12,140 bases of DNA from Campylobacterales bacterium (lineage in GTDB: Bacteria; Campylobacterota; Campylobacteria; Campylobacterales; QNZT01): positions 1 through 12,140 of the forward strand of contig JALWRO010000296.1 of assembly GCA_027080605.1 (NCBI GenBank). The letters are read 5' to 3'. Position numbers and translations under genes: made by a program. Of the stretch, positions 7,024-12,140 are shown piece after piece; position 1 is the first letter of the stretch, and every line of letters starts with the position of its first letter. The notes under the pieces were generated by a model, which made no database searches, had not been told where the DNA came from, and saw only the letters and a list, made by a program, of their open reading frames with translations.

Positions 7024-7704
7024 CTATTCACCTCTTCTTTTTCTAGGTTTCTCTTTAGGCTCAGGAGCGATTCCTTTTGCAAGAACCTCACCTTTGAAGA
7101 TCCAGACTTTGACACCGATGATTCCATAAGTAGTTTGTGCTTCTGCAAAACCGTAGTCGATTCTGGCACGAAGTGTATGCAATGGCACACGACCTTCGAG
7201 ATACCACTCGGTTCTAGCCATTTCAGCACCGCCGAGACGACCTGCAACCTGGACTTTGATTCCTTTGGCACCGCTTTTCATTGCACCCTGAATCACTTTC
7301 TTCATCGCACGTCTGAATGCAACACGACGCTCGAGTTGCGTTGCAACATTTTCTGCAGCCAGTTGTGCAGAAGCCTGTGGTTTACGCTCCTCTTTGATGT
7401 TTACATTGACATTCTTTCCGATCAGCTTGTTGAGTTTCTCTCTCAGCTTTTCGATATCTGCACCTTTTTTACCGATAATAATACCAGGTCTCGCTGCTAC
7501 GATCGTAACACGAAGCTTCTTCGCTGTTCTTTCGATAATGATCTGGCTGACACCCGCGTAATACAACTCTTTTTTGATAAAAGTTCTGATTTTATGGTCT
7601 TCGCCGACATTTGCCACAGCAGTCTCAGAAGATGGATACCATCTGGAATCCCAGTTTCTGTTAAGACCCAGTCTTAGACCAATAGGATTAACTTTCTGAC
7701 CCAT
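7024..7704 (-). CDS. rpsC: 30S ribosomal protein S3 (uS3)
   Basis: S3 lines the mRNA entry tunnel on the 30S head and contributes to mRNA unwinding with S4 and S5. The 226 residues begin [21 protein letters not shown] type II KH domain follows with its GxxG loop at Gly78-Gly81 ([14 protein letters not shown]). The C-terminal domain contains [39 protein letters not shown] (about 143-181). The tail is Lys/Arg rich (EKPRKRRGE). The ATG lies 2 nt after the rplV stop. Length and motifs are ordinary. Confidence 0.98.
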   Translation of the reverse strand: MGQKVNPIGLRLGLNRNWDSRWYPSSETAVANVGEDHKIRTFIKKELYYAGVSQIIIERTAKKLRVTIVAARPGIIIGKKGADIEKLREKLNKLIGKNVNVNIKEERKPQASAQLAAENVATQLERRVAFRRAMKKVIQGAMKSGAKGIKVQVAGRLGGAEMARTEWYLEGRVPLHTLRARIDYGFAEAQTTYGIIGVKVWIFKGEVLAKGIAPEPKEKPRKRRGE

Positions 7705-7706
7705 CT

Positions 7707-8336
7707 TTAAGACTCCTTCTCGTTATTTTTGATTAGCTCTTGCGCTTCTTTCTGCCAGGTATCTTCGATCTTGCCTTTGATACCGATTTTTGCATCGAGT
7801 TCCGCGATCTGCTCTTGTGTCATATCTGCAATTTGCTGAATTGAAGTAACACCTTCAGCATGCAACTTTTTCTCCATCGCAGGTCCGACACCGGAAAGGA
7901 GTTTCAAGTCATTGAGATCGACCGATTTAGCACTCTTTTTTGCAGGTGCTTTTGTCTCTTTTTTCGGAGTTTCCTCTTTTTTGGCTTTCTCTTTTTTCGG
8001 AGTTTCCTTCTTCTCTTCGACAACTGTACCGACTTCTACAAAGATATGTGAAGTTGGTTTCAGAATTCTTGAAGCGGAACCTCTTGCACGTGGTCTGAAA
8101 CGTCTGAGAACCGGGCCTTTATCAACACGGCATGAGAGGACTGTCACCTCTTCTGGCTCATATTCGCCGTTCGCTACTGCAGATGCAATCACTTTGGAGA
8201 TGATGCCGGCAGCTTTGTTAGGCATAAACTCCAGTGCTGCAAGTGCCATCTCTGCATTCATACCCTGCACTTCTCTTGCGATCAGTCTCGCTTTGGTCGG
8301 GGAAAGTCTGATAAATTTTAGTGTTGCTGTACTCAT
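7707..8336 (-). CDS. rplV: 50S ribosomal protein L22 with C-terminal helix-hairpin-helix extension
   Basis: L22 contacts all 23S rRNA domains and its beta-hairpin lines the nascent-peptide tunnel. Residues 1 to about 106 are a complete L22: [15 protein letters not shown] near the N-terminus, [13 protein letters not shown], the hairpin region [25 protein letters not shown] (about 78-102). The protein then continues to 209 residues, almost twice the usual length of about 110. Residues 107-138 are a charged Lys/Glu/Pro/Thr/Ala linker containing the unit ETPKKE twice, 11 residues apart. Residues 139 to about 202 form a helix-hairpin-helix module ([19 protein letters not shown], then [14 protein letters not shown] and a Trp-containing helix). 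Modules of this type are known at the C-terminus of alphaproteobacterial L21 and of some NuoE proteins. The extension is in frame, uninterrupted and bounded by the normal 2-nt junction to rpsC, so it is not a sequencing artefact by appearance. Its function is unknown. Confidence 0.96.
   Translation of the reverse strand: MSTATLKFIRLSPTKARLIAREVQGMNAEMALAALEFMPNKAAGIISKVIASAVANGEYEPEEVTVLSCRVDKGPVLRRFRPRARGSASRILKPTSHIFVEVGTVVEEKKETPKKEKAKKEETPKKETKAPAKKSAKSVDLNDLKLLSGVGPAMEKKLHAEGVTSIQQIADMTQEQIAELDAKIGIKGKIEDTWQKEAQELIKNNEKES
7955..8008 (-). repeat. 21-bp direct repeat with 33-bp period in the L22 linker
   Basis: Bases 7955-7975 and 7988-8008 are identical over 21 bp (both contain CTTTTTTCGGAGTTTCC on the plus strand). 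Their offset is 33 bp, exactly 11 codons, so both encode ETPKKE in frame (residues 111-116 and 122-127). Nucleotide identity, rather than just similar amino acids, points to a fairly recent in-frame tandem duplication that lengthened the linker. Confidence 0.85.
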
Positions 8337-8345
8337 CTTCTACCC

Positions 8346-8624
8346 TTACCCTATCTTTTTCTGAACAGAGCCTTTGTGACCCTTGAACGTTCTCGTTGGT
8401 GCAAATTCGCCCAGTTTGTAACCGACATGATTTTCAGTGATATATACCGGTACAAAATTTCTGCCGTTGTGCACAGTGATTGTCAAACCGATCATATCAG
8501 GCAAGATCATGCTGCGTCTTGACCAGGTTTTGATAGGTTTCTTATCGCCACTCTCCTGTGCTTTTTGCACTTTCTTCATCAAGTGGTCGTCAACAAATGG
8601 ACCTTTTTTTAGACTTCTAGCCAT
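8346..8624 (-). CDS. rpsS: 30S ribosomal protein S19 (uS19)
   Basis: S19 binds the 16S rRNA head with S13 and forms part of bridge B1a. The 92-residue product carries [19 protein letters not shown] at the N-terminus, [31 protein letters not shown] in the middle (about residues 33-63) and GHKLGEF-like [16 protein letters not shown] (about 68-83), all diagnostic. The start codon directly abuts the rplB stop. A 9-nt gap with an AGAAG element leads to rplV. Confidence 0.98.
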   Translation of the reverse strand: MARSLKKGPFVDDHLMKKVQKAQESGDKKPIKTWSRRSMILPDMIGLTITVHNGRNFVPVYITENHVGYKLGEFAPTRTFKGHKGSVQKKIG

Positions 8625-9455
8625 CTATCTTCCTTTTTTTCTAGAAATAATGAGTTTGTCACTCGCTTTTTTGCGTCTGGTTTTGTAACCTTTGGTCGGC
8701 ATACCCCATGGAGAAACAGGATGTCTGCTCGCATTGGTCTTACCTTCACCACCACCATGCGGGTGATCGATCGGGTTCATCGCAGAACCACGTGTCTGAG
8801 GACGAATACCTCTGTGTCTGTTACGTCCTGCTTTACCGATGACGACATTTGCCCAGTCTTCGTTACCGACAGTACCAATTGTCGCCATACACTCTGAAAG
8901 AATCTGTCTCATCTCACCGCTTGGAAGTCTGAGAATGACATATTTCTCCTCTTTACCCATCAGCTGTGCATAACCACCGGCACTTCTTGCGATTTGACCG
9001 CCTTTGCCCGGTTTCATCTCGATATTGTGGATGATTGTACCGACAGGAATGTTCTTCAGTTTCATTGCATTGCCCGGCTTGATATCAAGACCAGCTTCTG
9101 CCGCTTCGACCTTGTCACCTACTTTGATACCGGAAGGCTGGATAATATATCTCTTCTCACCGTCAGCGTAAGTAATCAGCGCAATACGACAGTTTCTGTA
9201 CGGATCGTATTCGATTGCAGTAACTGTACCAGGAATACCGAATTTTCTTCTTTTGAAGTCGATGATTCTATACTTCTTCTTCGCACCTGCTTCTCTGTGG
9301 CGGGAAGTGATTCTACCGTTGTTATTTCTACCTGCGCTTCTTGGAAGTGTTTTGAGCAGACTTGGAACACTCGGCTTTCCAGTGATATCACTGGAATCAA
9401 GTCCTGTCATATATCTTCGTGAAGGCGTATAGGGTCTGTATGATTTAATCGCCAT
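8625..9455 (-). CDS. rplB: 50S ribosomal protein L2 (uL2)
   Basis: L2 is a primary 23S rRNA binder close to the peptidyl-transferase centre, required for subunit association and peptide bond formation. The 276 residues are full length. The N-terminal extension ([20 protein letters not shown]) is followed by the OB-like and SH3-like RNA-binding domains ([18 protein letters not shown] at about 52-69, [23 protein letters not shown] at about 138-160). The C-terminal catalytic-region motif [15 protein letters not shown] lies at about 226-240, and His231 corresponds to E. coli His229. RHPVSPWG follows. Codons 20-27 contain a perfect 20-nt palindrome, listed separately. The gene starts 1 nt after rplW. 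Confidence 0.98.
   Translation of the reverse strand: MAIKSYRPYTPSRRYMTGLDSSDITGKPSVPSLLKTLPRSAGRNNNGRITSRHREAGAKKKYRIIDFKRRKFGIPGTVTAIEYDPYRNCRIALITYADGEKRYIIQPSGIKVGDKVEAAEAGLDIKPGNAMKLKNIPVGTIIHNIEMKPGKGGQIARSAGGYAQLMGKEEKYVILRLPSGEMRQILSECMATIGTVGNEDWANVVIGKAGRNRHRGIRPQTRGSAMNPIDHPHGGGEGKTNASRHPVSPWGMPTKGYKTRRKKASDKLIISRKKGR
9377..9396. repeat. Perfect 20-nt palindrome in the 5' part of rplB
   Basis: TTCCAGTGATATCACTGGAA is an exact 20-nt palindrome spanning codons 20-27 of rplB, 59-79 nt after the start codon. As RNA it can form an 8-bp stem with an AUAU loop. As DNA it is a symmetric site around GATATC. A perfect 10+10 palindrome is expected only about once in a hundred windows of this length by chance, so it is uncommon, but codon constraints for LDSSDITGK may have produced it. 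Confidence 0.6.
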
Positions 9456-9456
9456 C

Positions 9457-9738
9457 TTATACCTCCAAACTTTCTATTTTCGCGCCTTCAGGCAGTTTGA
9501 CGTAGAATTTTTTATAATCTTCACGTTTACCTTCGACACCTCTGAATCTTTTCACTTTTCCGCTCATGCGCATTGAGTTTATTTTCAATGGAACGAAACC
9601 GAAATACTCTCTCAAGACTTCTTTCAAACCGTTTTTAGTCATTCTCGGACTTGTCTGAATGACGACAACACCGTCTTCCTGAAGGCCTAAACTTTTCTCA
9701 GTGTATAAAATTGATTTAATATCTGTAATATCTGCCAT
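9457..9738 (-). CDS. rplW: 50S ribosomal protein L23 (uL23)
   Basis: L23 lies at the polypeptide exit and is the docking point for trigger factor and SRP. The 93-residue product contains [20 protein letters not shown] (residues about 3-22), a Lys-rich segment [29 protein letters not shown] (about 33-61) and [23 protein letters not shown] (about 63-85), the usual C-terminal signature. It fits its canonical place between rplD and rplB with single-nucleotide spacers on both sides. Confidence 0.97.
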   Translation of the reverse strand: MADITDIKSILYTEKSLGLQEDGVVVIQTSPRMTKNGLKEVLREYFGFVPLKINSMRMSGKVKRFRGVEGKREDYKKFYVKLPEGAKIESLEV

Positions 9739-9739
9739 C

Positions 9740-10354
9740 TTAGCCCTCTTTTGTTAATTCTTCATAAGCGCTTTTTTCGATCACGATCGCATCAAAAGCA
9801 GTCGCCGTATAAGCGTTTAGTTCATTGGGTTCTACCAAATATGCATTTGGAAGATTTCTGAATGCATAGAATGTCTTCTCATCCATAGCGTTTTTGACAA
9901 CCAGTGCATCTCTGACACCGAGTGTTTTGATCAATGCCGCAGCATCTTTTGTCTTTCCACTCTCGACACTGACATTTTCAACGACAAAAAGTTTTCCATT
10001 GTTTGCTTTCTCAGCTACTGCACACTCAAGTGCAGCACGTTTTTGCTTTTTGTTCACTTTCTGGAAATAGTTTCTGTTGTTTTTAGGACCATGAGAGACA
10101 CCACCGCCTACCCAGATAGGAGATCTGTTCGAACCGGCTCTCGCACCACCACGACCTTTTTGTGCCCATGGCTTTTTACCACCACCACTCACTTCCGCTC
10201 TGGTTTTTGTCTTAGCTGTATTCGCTCTGAGCGCTGCATGGTAAGATTTCACATACAGATACAAGTTGTGTGGATTCGCTTCCAGAAAAGAGGCAGGAAG
10301 TGCTACTTCACCACTCTTTTTGAGATTGTTATCCAATACGATTGCTTTACTCAT
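9740..10354 (-). CDS. rplD: 50S ribosomal protein L4 (uL4)
   Basis: L4 is an early assembly protein whose long loop lines the nascent-peptide tunnel opposite L22. In E. coli it represses its own S10 operon through the leader RNA. The 204 residues show the tunnel loop clearly (about 52-98: [20 protein letters not shown], then [20 protein letters not shown]). The globular C-terminal half includes [24 protein letters not shown]. Translation is probably coupled to rplC, whose TGA stop overlaps the ATG (ATGA, 4 nt). AAGGA also lies 7 nt upstream of the ATG. The upstream rpsJ leader here is too short for an E. coli-type L4 target. Confidence 0.98.
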   Translation of the reverse strand: MSKAIVLDNNLKKSGEVALPASFLEANPHNLYLYVKSYHAALRANTAKTKTRAEVSGGGKKPWAQKGRGGARAGSNRSPIWVGGGVSHGPKNNRNYFQKVNKKQKRAALECAVAEKANNGKLFVVENVSVESGKTKDAAALIKTLGVRDALVVKNAMDEKTFYAFRNLPNAYLVEPNELNAYTATAFDAIVIEKSAYEELTKEG

Positions 10355-10929
10355 TTTACTATCCTTATCTTACCTAATGCGCCGTTTGCACCCGGAATCG
10401 CACCTTTAAGCGCTACGACACCTGTTTCAGCGTCAAATGAAACGATCTCGTTCTTAACAGTCACTTTTACATCGCCATAGTGTCCTGGCATCTTTCTGCC
10501 CTTTTGTACACGACCTGGCCACTCAGCATTACCGATAGAACCGACACGTCTGTGAAATCTGGAACCGTGTGCACCCGGACCACCGGCAAAACCGTGTCTT
10601 TTGATTGCACCGCTGAAACCTCTACCTTTTGAGTTGAAAGTCGACTTGACCACTTTCGCATCTGCCAGAGGTGCGACATCCAGATCACCTGCCTCCTCGT
10701 TTGCAACTGTGAGTGTCATAAACTTGTTGAACTCAGGAGAGAGATTGTACTTTTTCTGTTGTCCCGCTACCGCTTTGTTTGTAGATTTACCATGACTGAA
10801 AGCGACGATCGCTTTTTTGTCTTCACCTACTTCACAAACTTTCGCATCTACGATCTTTACAAGTGTTACAGGAACTGAAGGAACTGTTACCGTTCTTGTC
10901 ATACCAATTTTTTCTACTATATATTCCAT
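10351..10929 (-). CDS. rplC: 50S ribosomal protein L3 (uL3)
   Basis: L3 initiates 50S assembly by binding 23S domain VI, and its finger reaches the peptidyl-transferase centre. The 192-residue product starts [12 protein letters not shown]. It contains the finger [20 protein letters not shown], then [13 protein letters not shown] (about residues 101-133), followed by the signature [16 protein letters not shown]. In E. coli this last region reads GQNQTPGKV and its Gln150 is N5-methylated by PrmB. Here the aligned stretch is GNAEWPGRV with Glu136, so that modification cannot occur. It follows rpsJ after 11 nt and overlaps rplD by 4 nt. Confidence 0.98.
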   Translation of the reverse strand: MEYIVEKIGMTRTVTVPSVPVTLVKIVDAKVCEVGEDKKAIVAFSHGKSTNKAVAGQQKKYNLSPEFNKFMTLTVANEEAGDLDVAPLADAKVVKSTFNSKGRGFSGAIKRHGFAGGPGAHGSRFHRRVGSIGNAEWPGRVQKGRKMPGHYGDVKVTVKNEIVSFDAETGVVALKGAIPGANGALGKIRIVK

Positions 10930-10940
10930 TCTGTCAATCC

Positions 10941-11249
10941 TTATTTCATCGCTCTGACTTCGACGTTGACTTCTGGAGCGAGGTCAAGCTTCATCAGTGA
11001 ATCAACTGTATCAGTCGTCGCTGAAACGATGTCGATAAGTCTTGCATGCATGCGCATTTCAAATTGTTCGCGTGAATCTTTGTTTACGTGAGGAGATCTC
11101 AGTACGGTGTACTTTTTGATCTTTGTAGGCAGAGGGATCGGTCCTCTGATTTCTGCACCTGTTCTCTTGACAGCGTCTACAATAGCTGCAACAGATCTGT
11201 CTAAAACTCTGTGATCATAAGCTTTAAGCTTAAGTCTGATTTTTTCCAT
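10941..11249 (-). CDS. rpsJ: 30S ribosomal protein S10 (uS10)
   Basis: S10 belongs to the 30S head and also works with NusB and NusG in transcription antitermination and transcription-translation coupling. The 102-residue product starts [20 protein letters not shown]. It has the conserved [38 protein letters not shown] stretch (about 30-67) and the C-terminal [18 protein letters not shown] immediately before the ATG could extend the gene by one codon. I use the ATG because AAGGGA is 5 nt from it and only 2 nt from the TTG. It is the first gene of the operon, behind a near-consensus promoter and a short hairpin leader. Confidence 0.98.
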   Translation of the reverse strand: MEKIRLKLKAYDHRVLDRSVAAIVDAVKRTGAEIRGPIPLPTKIKKYTVLRSPHVNKDSREQFEMRMHARLIDIVSATTDTVDSLMKLDLAPEVNVEVRAMK

Positions 11250-11270
11250 CAATTTCCCTTAAAAGAACTT

Positions 11271-11288
11271 GTCAGACGTTCATCTGAC
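11271..11288 (-). promoter_or_regulatory. Perfect hairpin in the rpsJ leader
   Basis: GTCAGA and TCTGAC form a perfect 6-bp stem around the loop TGAACG in the mRNA, with a possible U-G pair extending it. It sits between the predicted transcription start (near 11298) and the rpsJ Shine-Dalgarno (AAGGGA, ending about 5 nt from the ATG). It could stabilise the 5' end, be a protein-binding site for autogenous control, or be incidental. Confidence 0.45.
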
Positions 11289-11304
11289 GCAAATTTGAAC
11301 CGGG

Positions 11305-11333
11305 AGTATACACTATAAAGGCTGGAAAGTCAA
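11305..11333 (-). promoter_or_regulatory. Main promoter of the S10-spc superoperon
   Basis: On the minus strand TTGACT (11333-11328) and TATACT (11310-11305) are separated by exactly 17 nt, each matching the sigma-70 consensus at 5 of 6 positions. The start point would be near 11298, giving a leader of about 48 nt to the rpsJ ATG. It lies downstream of the pssA gene and its following hairpin, so it can drive all genes from rpsJ to infA. An unusually good -35 for this phylum is consistent with the high demand for ribosomal proteins. Confidence 0.85.
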
Positions 11334-11367
11334 TAATTTCGGGGGTTTTTAGAGCAAATGAAGGCAA

Positions 11368-11394
11368 TTTGTTTCCTTTTTTCAAGGAAACAAA
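11368..11394. terminator. Strong hairpin between pssA and rpsJ, possible terminator
   Basis: TTTGTTTCCTT (11368-11378) and AAGGAAACAAA (11384-11394) are perfect 11-bp complements around a 5-nt loop. The position, about 64 nt after the pssA stop and 35 nt before the S10 promoter, suits a terminator for pssA. However, the minus strand continues ATTGCC rather than with a T-run, and no clear T-run follows on the plus strand, so intrinsic termination would be weak. It may instead be an RNA 3'-end stabilising stem. Confidence 0.5.
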
Positions 11395-11457
11395 ATCCAA
11401 TAAAATCAAATATACTTGATCCGCAAAAATCGATTTTCTTCTCTCAGAGATCCACTC

Positions 11458-12009
11458 TTACGGATGCGGAATCCTGACTTTCGAATTTAAAAGCCAGGCA
11501 ATAGAGAGTACCATCAGAAGTATCATATAGAGATTTTCCACGATCTGGTAGCTATAGAGCAGATAGAGTACCCAGAGCAGAATCGCTCCAAGCGGTGTAG
11601 GAACACCTTCAAAATATTTCGTCACAGTGCCTGCTTCGCTTTTGAGATTGAACTCGATCAGGCGTCGCAATCCGCTGATAATATAGTAGAGAAACACGAC
11701 GCCCGCCAGTGTCGTCTCCAGAGGAGTACTCTTCTCAAGCGCGTAAAAAAGCAGAAACGAAGGCATAACGACAAACGAGATAAAGTCGGCAAACGAATCC
11801 AGCTGTACTCCGAACTCGCATGAGAGATTGTAACGTCTCGCTATTTTTCCATCGAGTATGTCAAACGCACCGGCAATCCAGGCCAGGATGATAGCGACTG
11901 TGAAATTGCCCTGCTGGATAAAATACATCGCTACGATACCCAGGCTGATGTTGGCAAACGTCACGATGTTTGCCAGATTGAAACGGTTCTCCTTGTCAAA
12001 CAGACGCAT
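11458..12009 (-). CDS. pssA: CDP-alcohol phosphatidyltransferase, probably phosphatidylserine synthase
   Basis: An inner-membrane enzyme of the CDP-alcohol phosphatidyltransferase family. The likely reaction joins CDP-diacylglycerol and serine to give phosphatidylserine, the precursor of phosphatidylethanolamine. The catalytic motif is complete: Asp50, Asp53-Gly54, Ala57-Arg58, Gly67, Asp71 and Asp75 (FDILDGKIARRYNLSCEFG then VQLDSFAD). The wording EFGxQLDSxAD and the later FEGVPTPLGA (about 133-142) resemble PssA more than PgsA, which usually has FGxxLDPxADK. About five or six hydrophobic segments are visible. At 183 residues it is shorter than the roughly 240 of the Helicobacter PssA I recall, so the substrate assignment is an inference. 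It starts at an ATG preceded by AAAGG 7 nt upstream. Its own TATAAT box suggests expression independent of the ribosomal operon. Confidence 0.8.
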   Translation of the reverse strand: MRLFDKENRFNLANIVTFANISLGIVAMYFIQQGNFTVAIILAWIAGAFDILDGKIARRYNLSCEFGVQLDSFADFISFVVMPSFLLFYALEKSTPLETTLAGVVFLYYIISGLRRLIEFNLKSEAGTVTKYFEGVPTPLGAILLWVLYLLYSYQIVENLYMILLMVLSIAWLLNSKVRIPHP

Positions 12010-12035
12010 TGTCGTACCTTTGTTTTGATAGCCTC

Positions 12036-12041
12036 ATTATA
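12036..12041 (-). promoter_or_regulatory. Candidate -10 box of pssA
   Basis: A perfect TATAAT on the minus strand, 26 nt upstream of the pssA ATG, preceded by A/T-rich DNA without a good -35. The start point would be near 12029. This is the -10-dominated promoter type usual for Campylobacterota, but one hexamer is limited evidence. Confidence 0.5.
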
Positions 12042-12140
12042 CTCTATTTTGTTTATAGCTCATTTAACGGCATCTGGCATCTTTCGTGCTGTTTTATGCA
12101 GACAACAAAATCCAAATGCATCATAAGGATCAGAACATCC

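Noticed and set aside
7009..7677. A 222-codon plus-strand open frame opposite rpsC
   Set aside because: Antisense to a complete S3 gene, rich in Phe/Ser/Cys as expected from the complement of Lys/Glu/Ala codons, with no start signals.
11426..11437. 12-nt palindrome AAAATCGATTTT after pssA
   Set aside because: A/T-rich 12-nt palindromes are expected a few times per window by chance, and no function is suggested by its position.
12069..12082. Tandem 7-bp repeat GGCATCT x2 near the right edge
   Set aside because: Too short and only two copies; no context giving it meaning.
12060..12140. Open minus-strand frame entering from the right edge and ending in TGA at 12062-12060 (tail ...RKMPDAVK)
   Set aside because: It could be the last 26 codons of an upstream gene, but a second frame is also open here (to 12053) and neither tail is recognisable, so I do not annotate it.
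1..12140. Search for tRNA, rRNA, insertion sequences, CRISPR repeats, toxin-antitoxin or defence genes
   Set aside because: None seen; nearly all bases belong to conserved ribosomal-operon genes on one strand.

Overview
The window is a ribosomal-protein superoperon read entirely on the minus strand, so transcription runs from high to low coordinates. The organism looks like a member of Campylobacterota (former Epsilonproteobacteria). The evidence is the protein sequences, the gene order secY-map-infA-rpmJ, the absence of rpmD (L30) between rpsE and rplO, and a TATAAT box preceded by T-rich DNA instead of a -35. A Sulfurovum-like marine lineage with moderate GC is a plausible guess, but this is inference and no database was consulted.

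Layout in transcription order. At the right edge (12140 to about 11458) is a CDP-alcohol phosphatidyltransferase gene, most likely pssA, with its own -10 box. An intergenic region of about 208 bp (11250-11457) holds a strong hairpin, a near-consensus promoter (TTGACT-17-TATACT) and a short leader with a perfect hairpin. The S10 block follows: rpsJ, rplC, rplD, rplW, rplB, rpsS, rplV, rpsC, rplP, rpmC, rpsQ. It runs without a break into the spc block: rplN, rplX, rplE, rpsN, rpsH, rplF, rplR, rpsE, rplO, secY, map, infA. Most junctions are 0-13 nt or overlap by a few bases. A gap of about 209 bp (103-311) then contains two candidate promoters and a potentially structured leader in front of rpmJ (L36), which is cut by the left window edge and would open the alpha-operon part (rpsM, rpsK, rpsD, rpoA and rplQ expected beyond it).

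Together the genes supply about half of the large-subunit and a third of the small-subunit ribosomal proteins. They also supply the SecY channel that receives nascent membrane and secreted proteins, the methionine aminopeptidase that trims nascent chains, and initiation factor IF-1. The window is mostly conserved housekeeping sequence, and I see no mobile element, CRISPR, tRNA, rRNA or defence system. The real oddity is ribosomal protein L22. It carries a Lys/Glu-rich linker with an internal 11-codon repeat and a C-terminal helix-hairpin-helix domain of the 'SGVGP' type, giving 209 residues where about 110 is usual. Other points worth checking are a perfect 11-bp hairpin in the first codons of map, a 20-nt perfect palindrome early in rplB, and the structured leaders of rpsJ and rpmJ.
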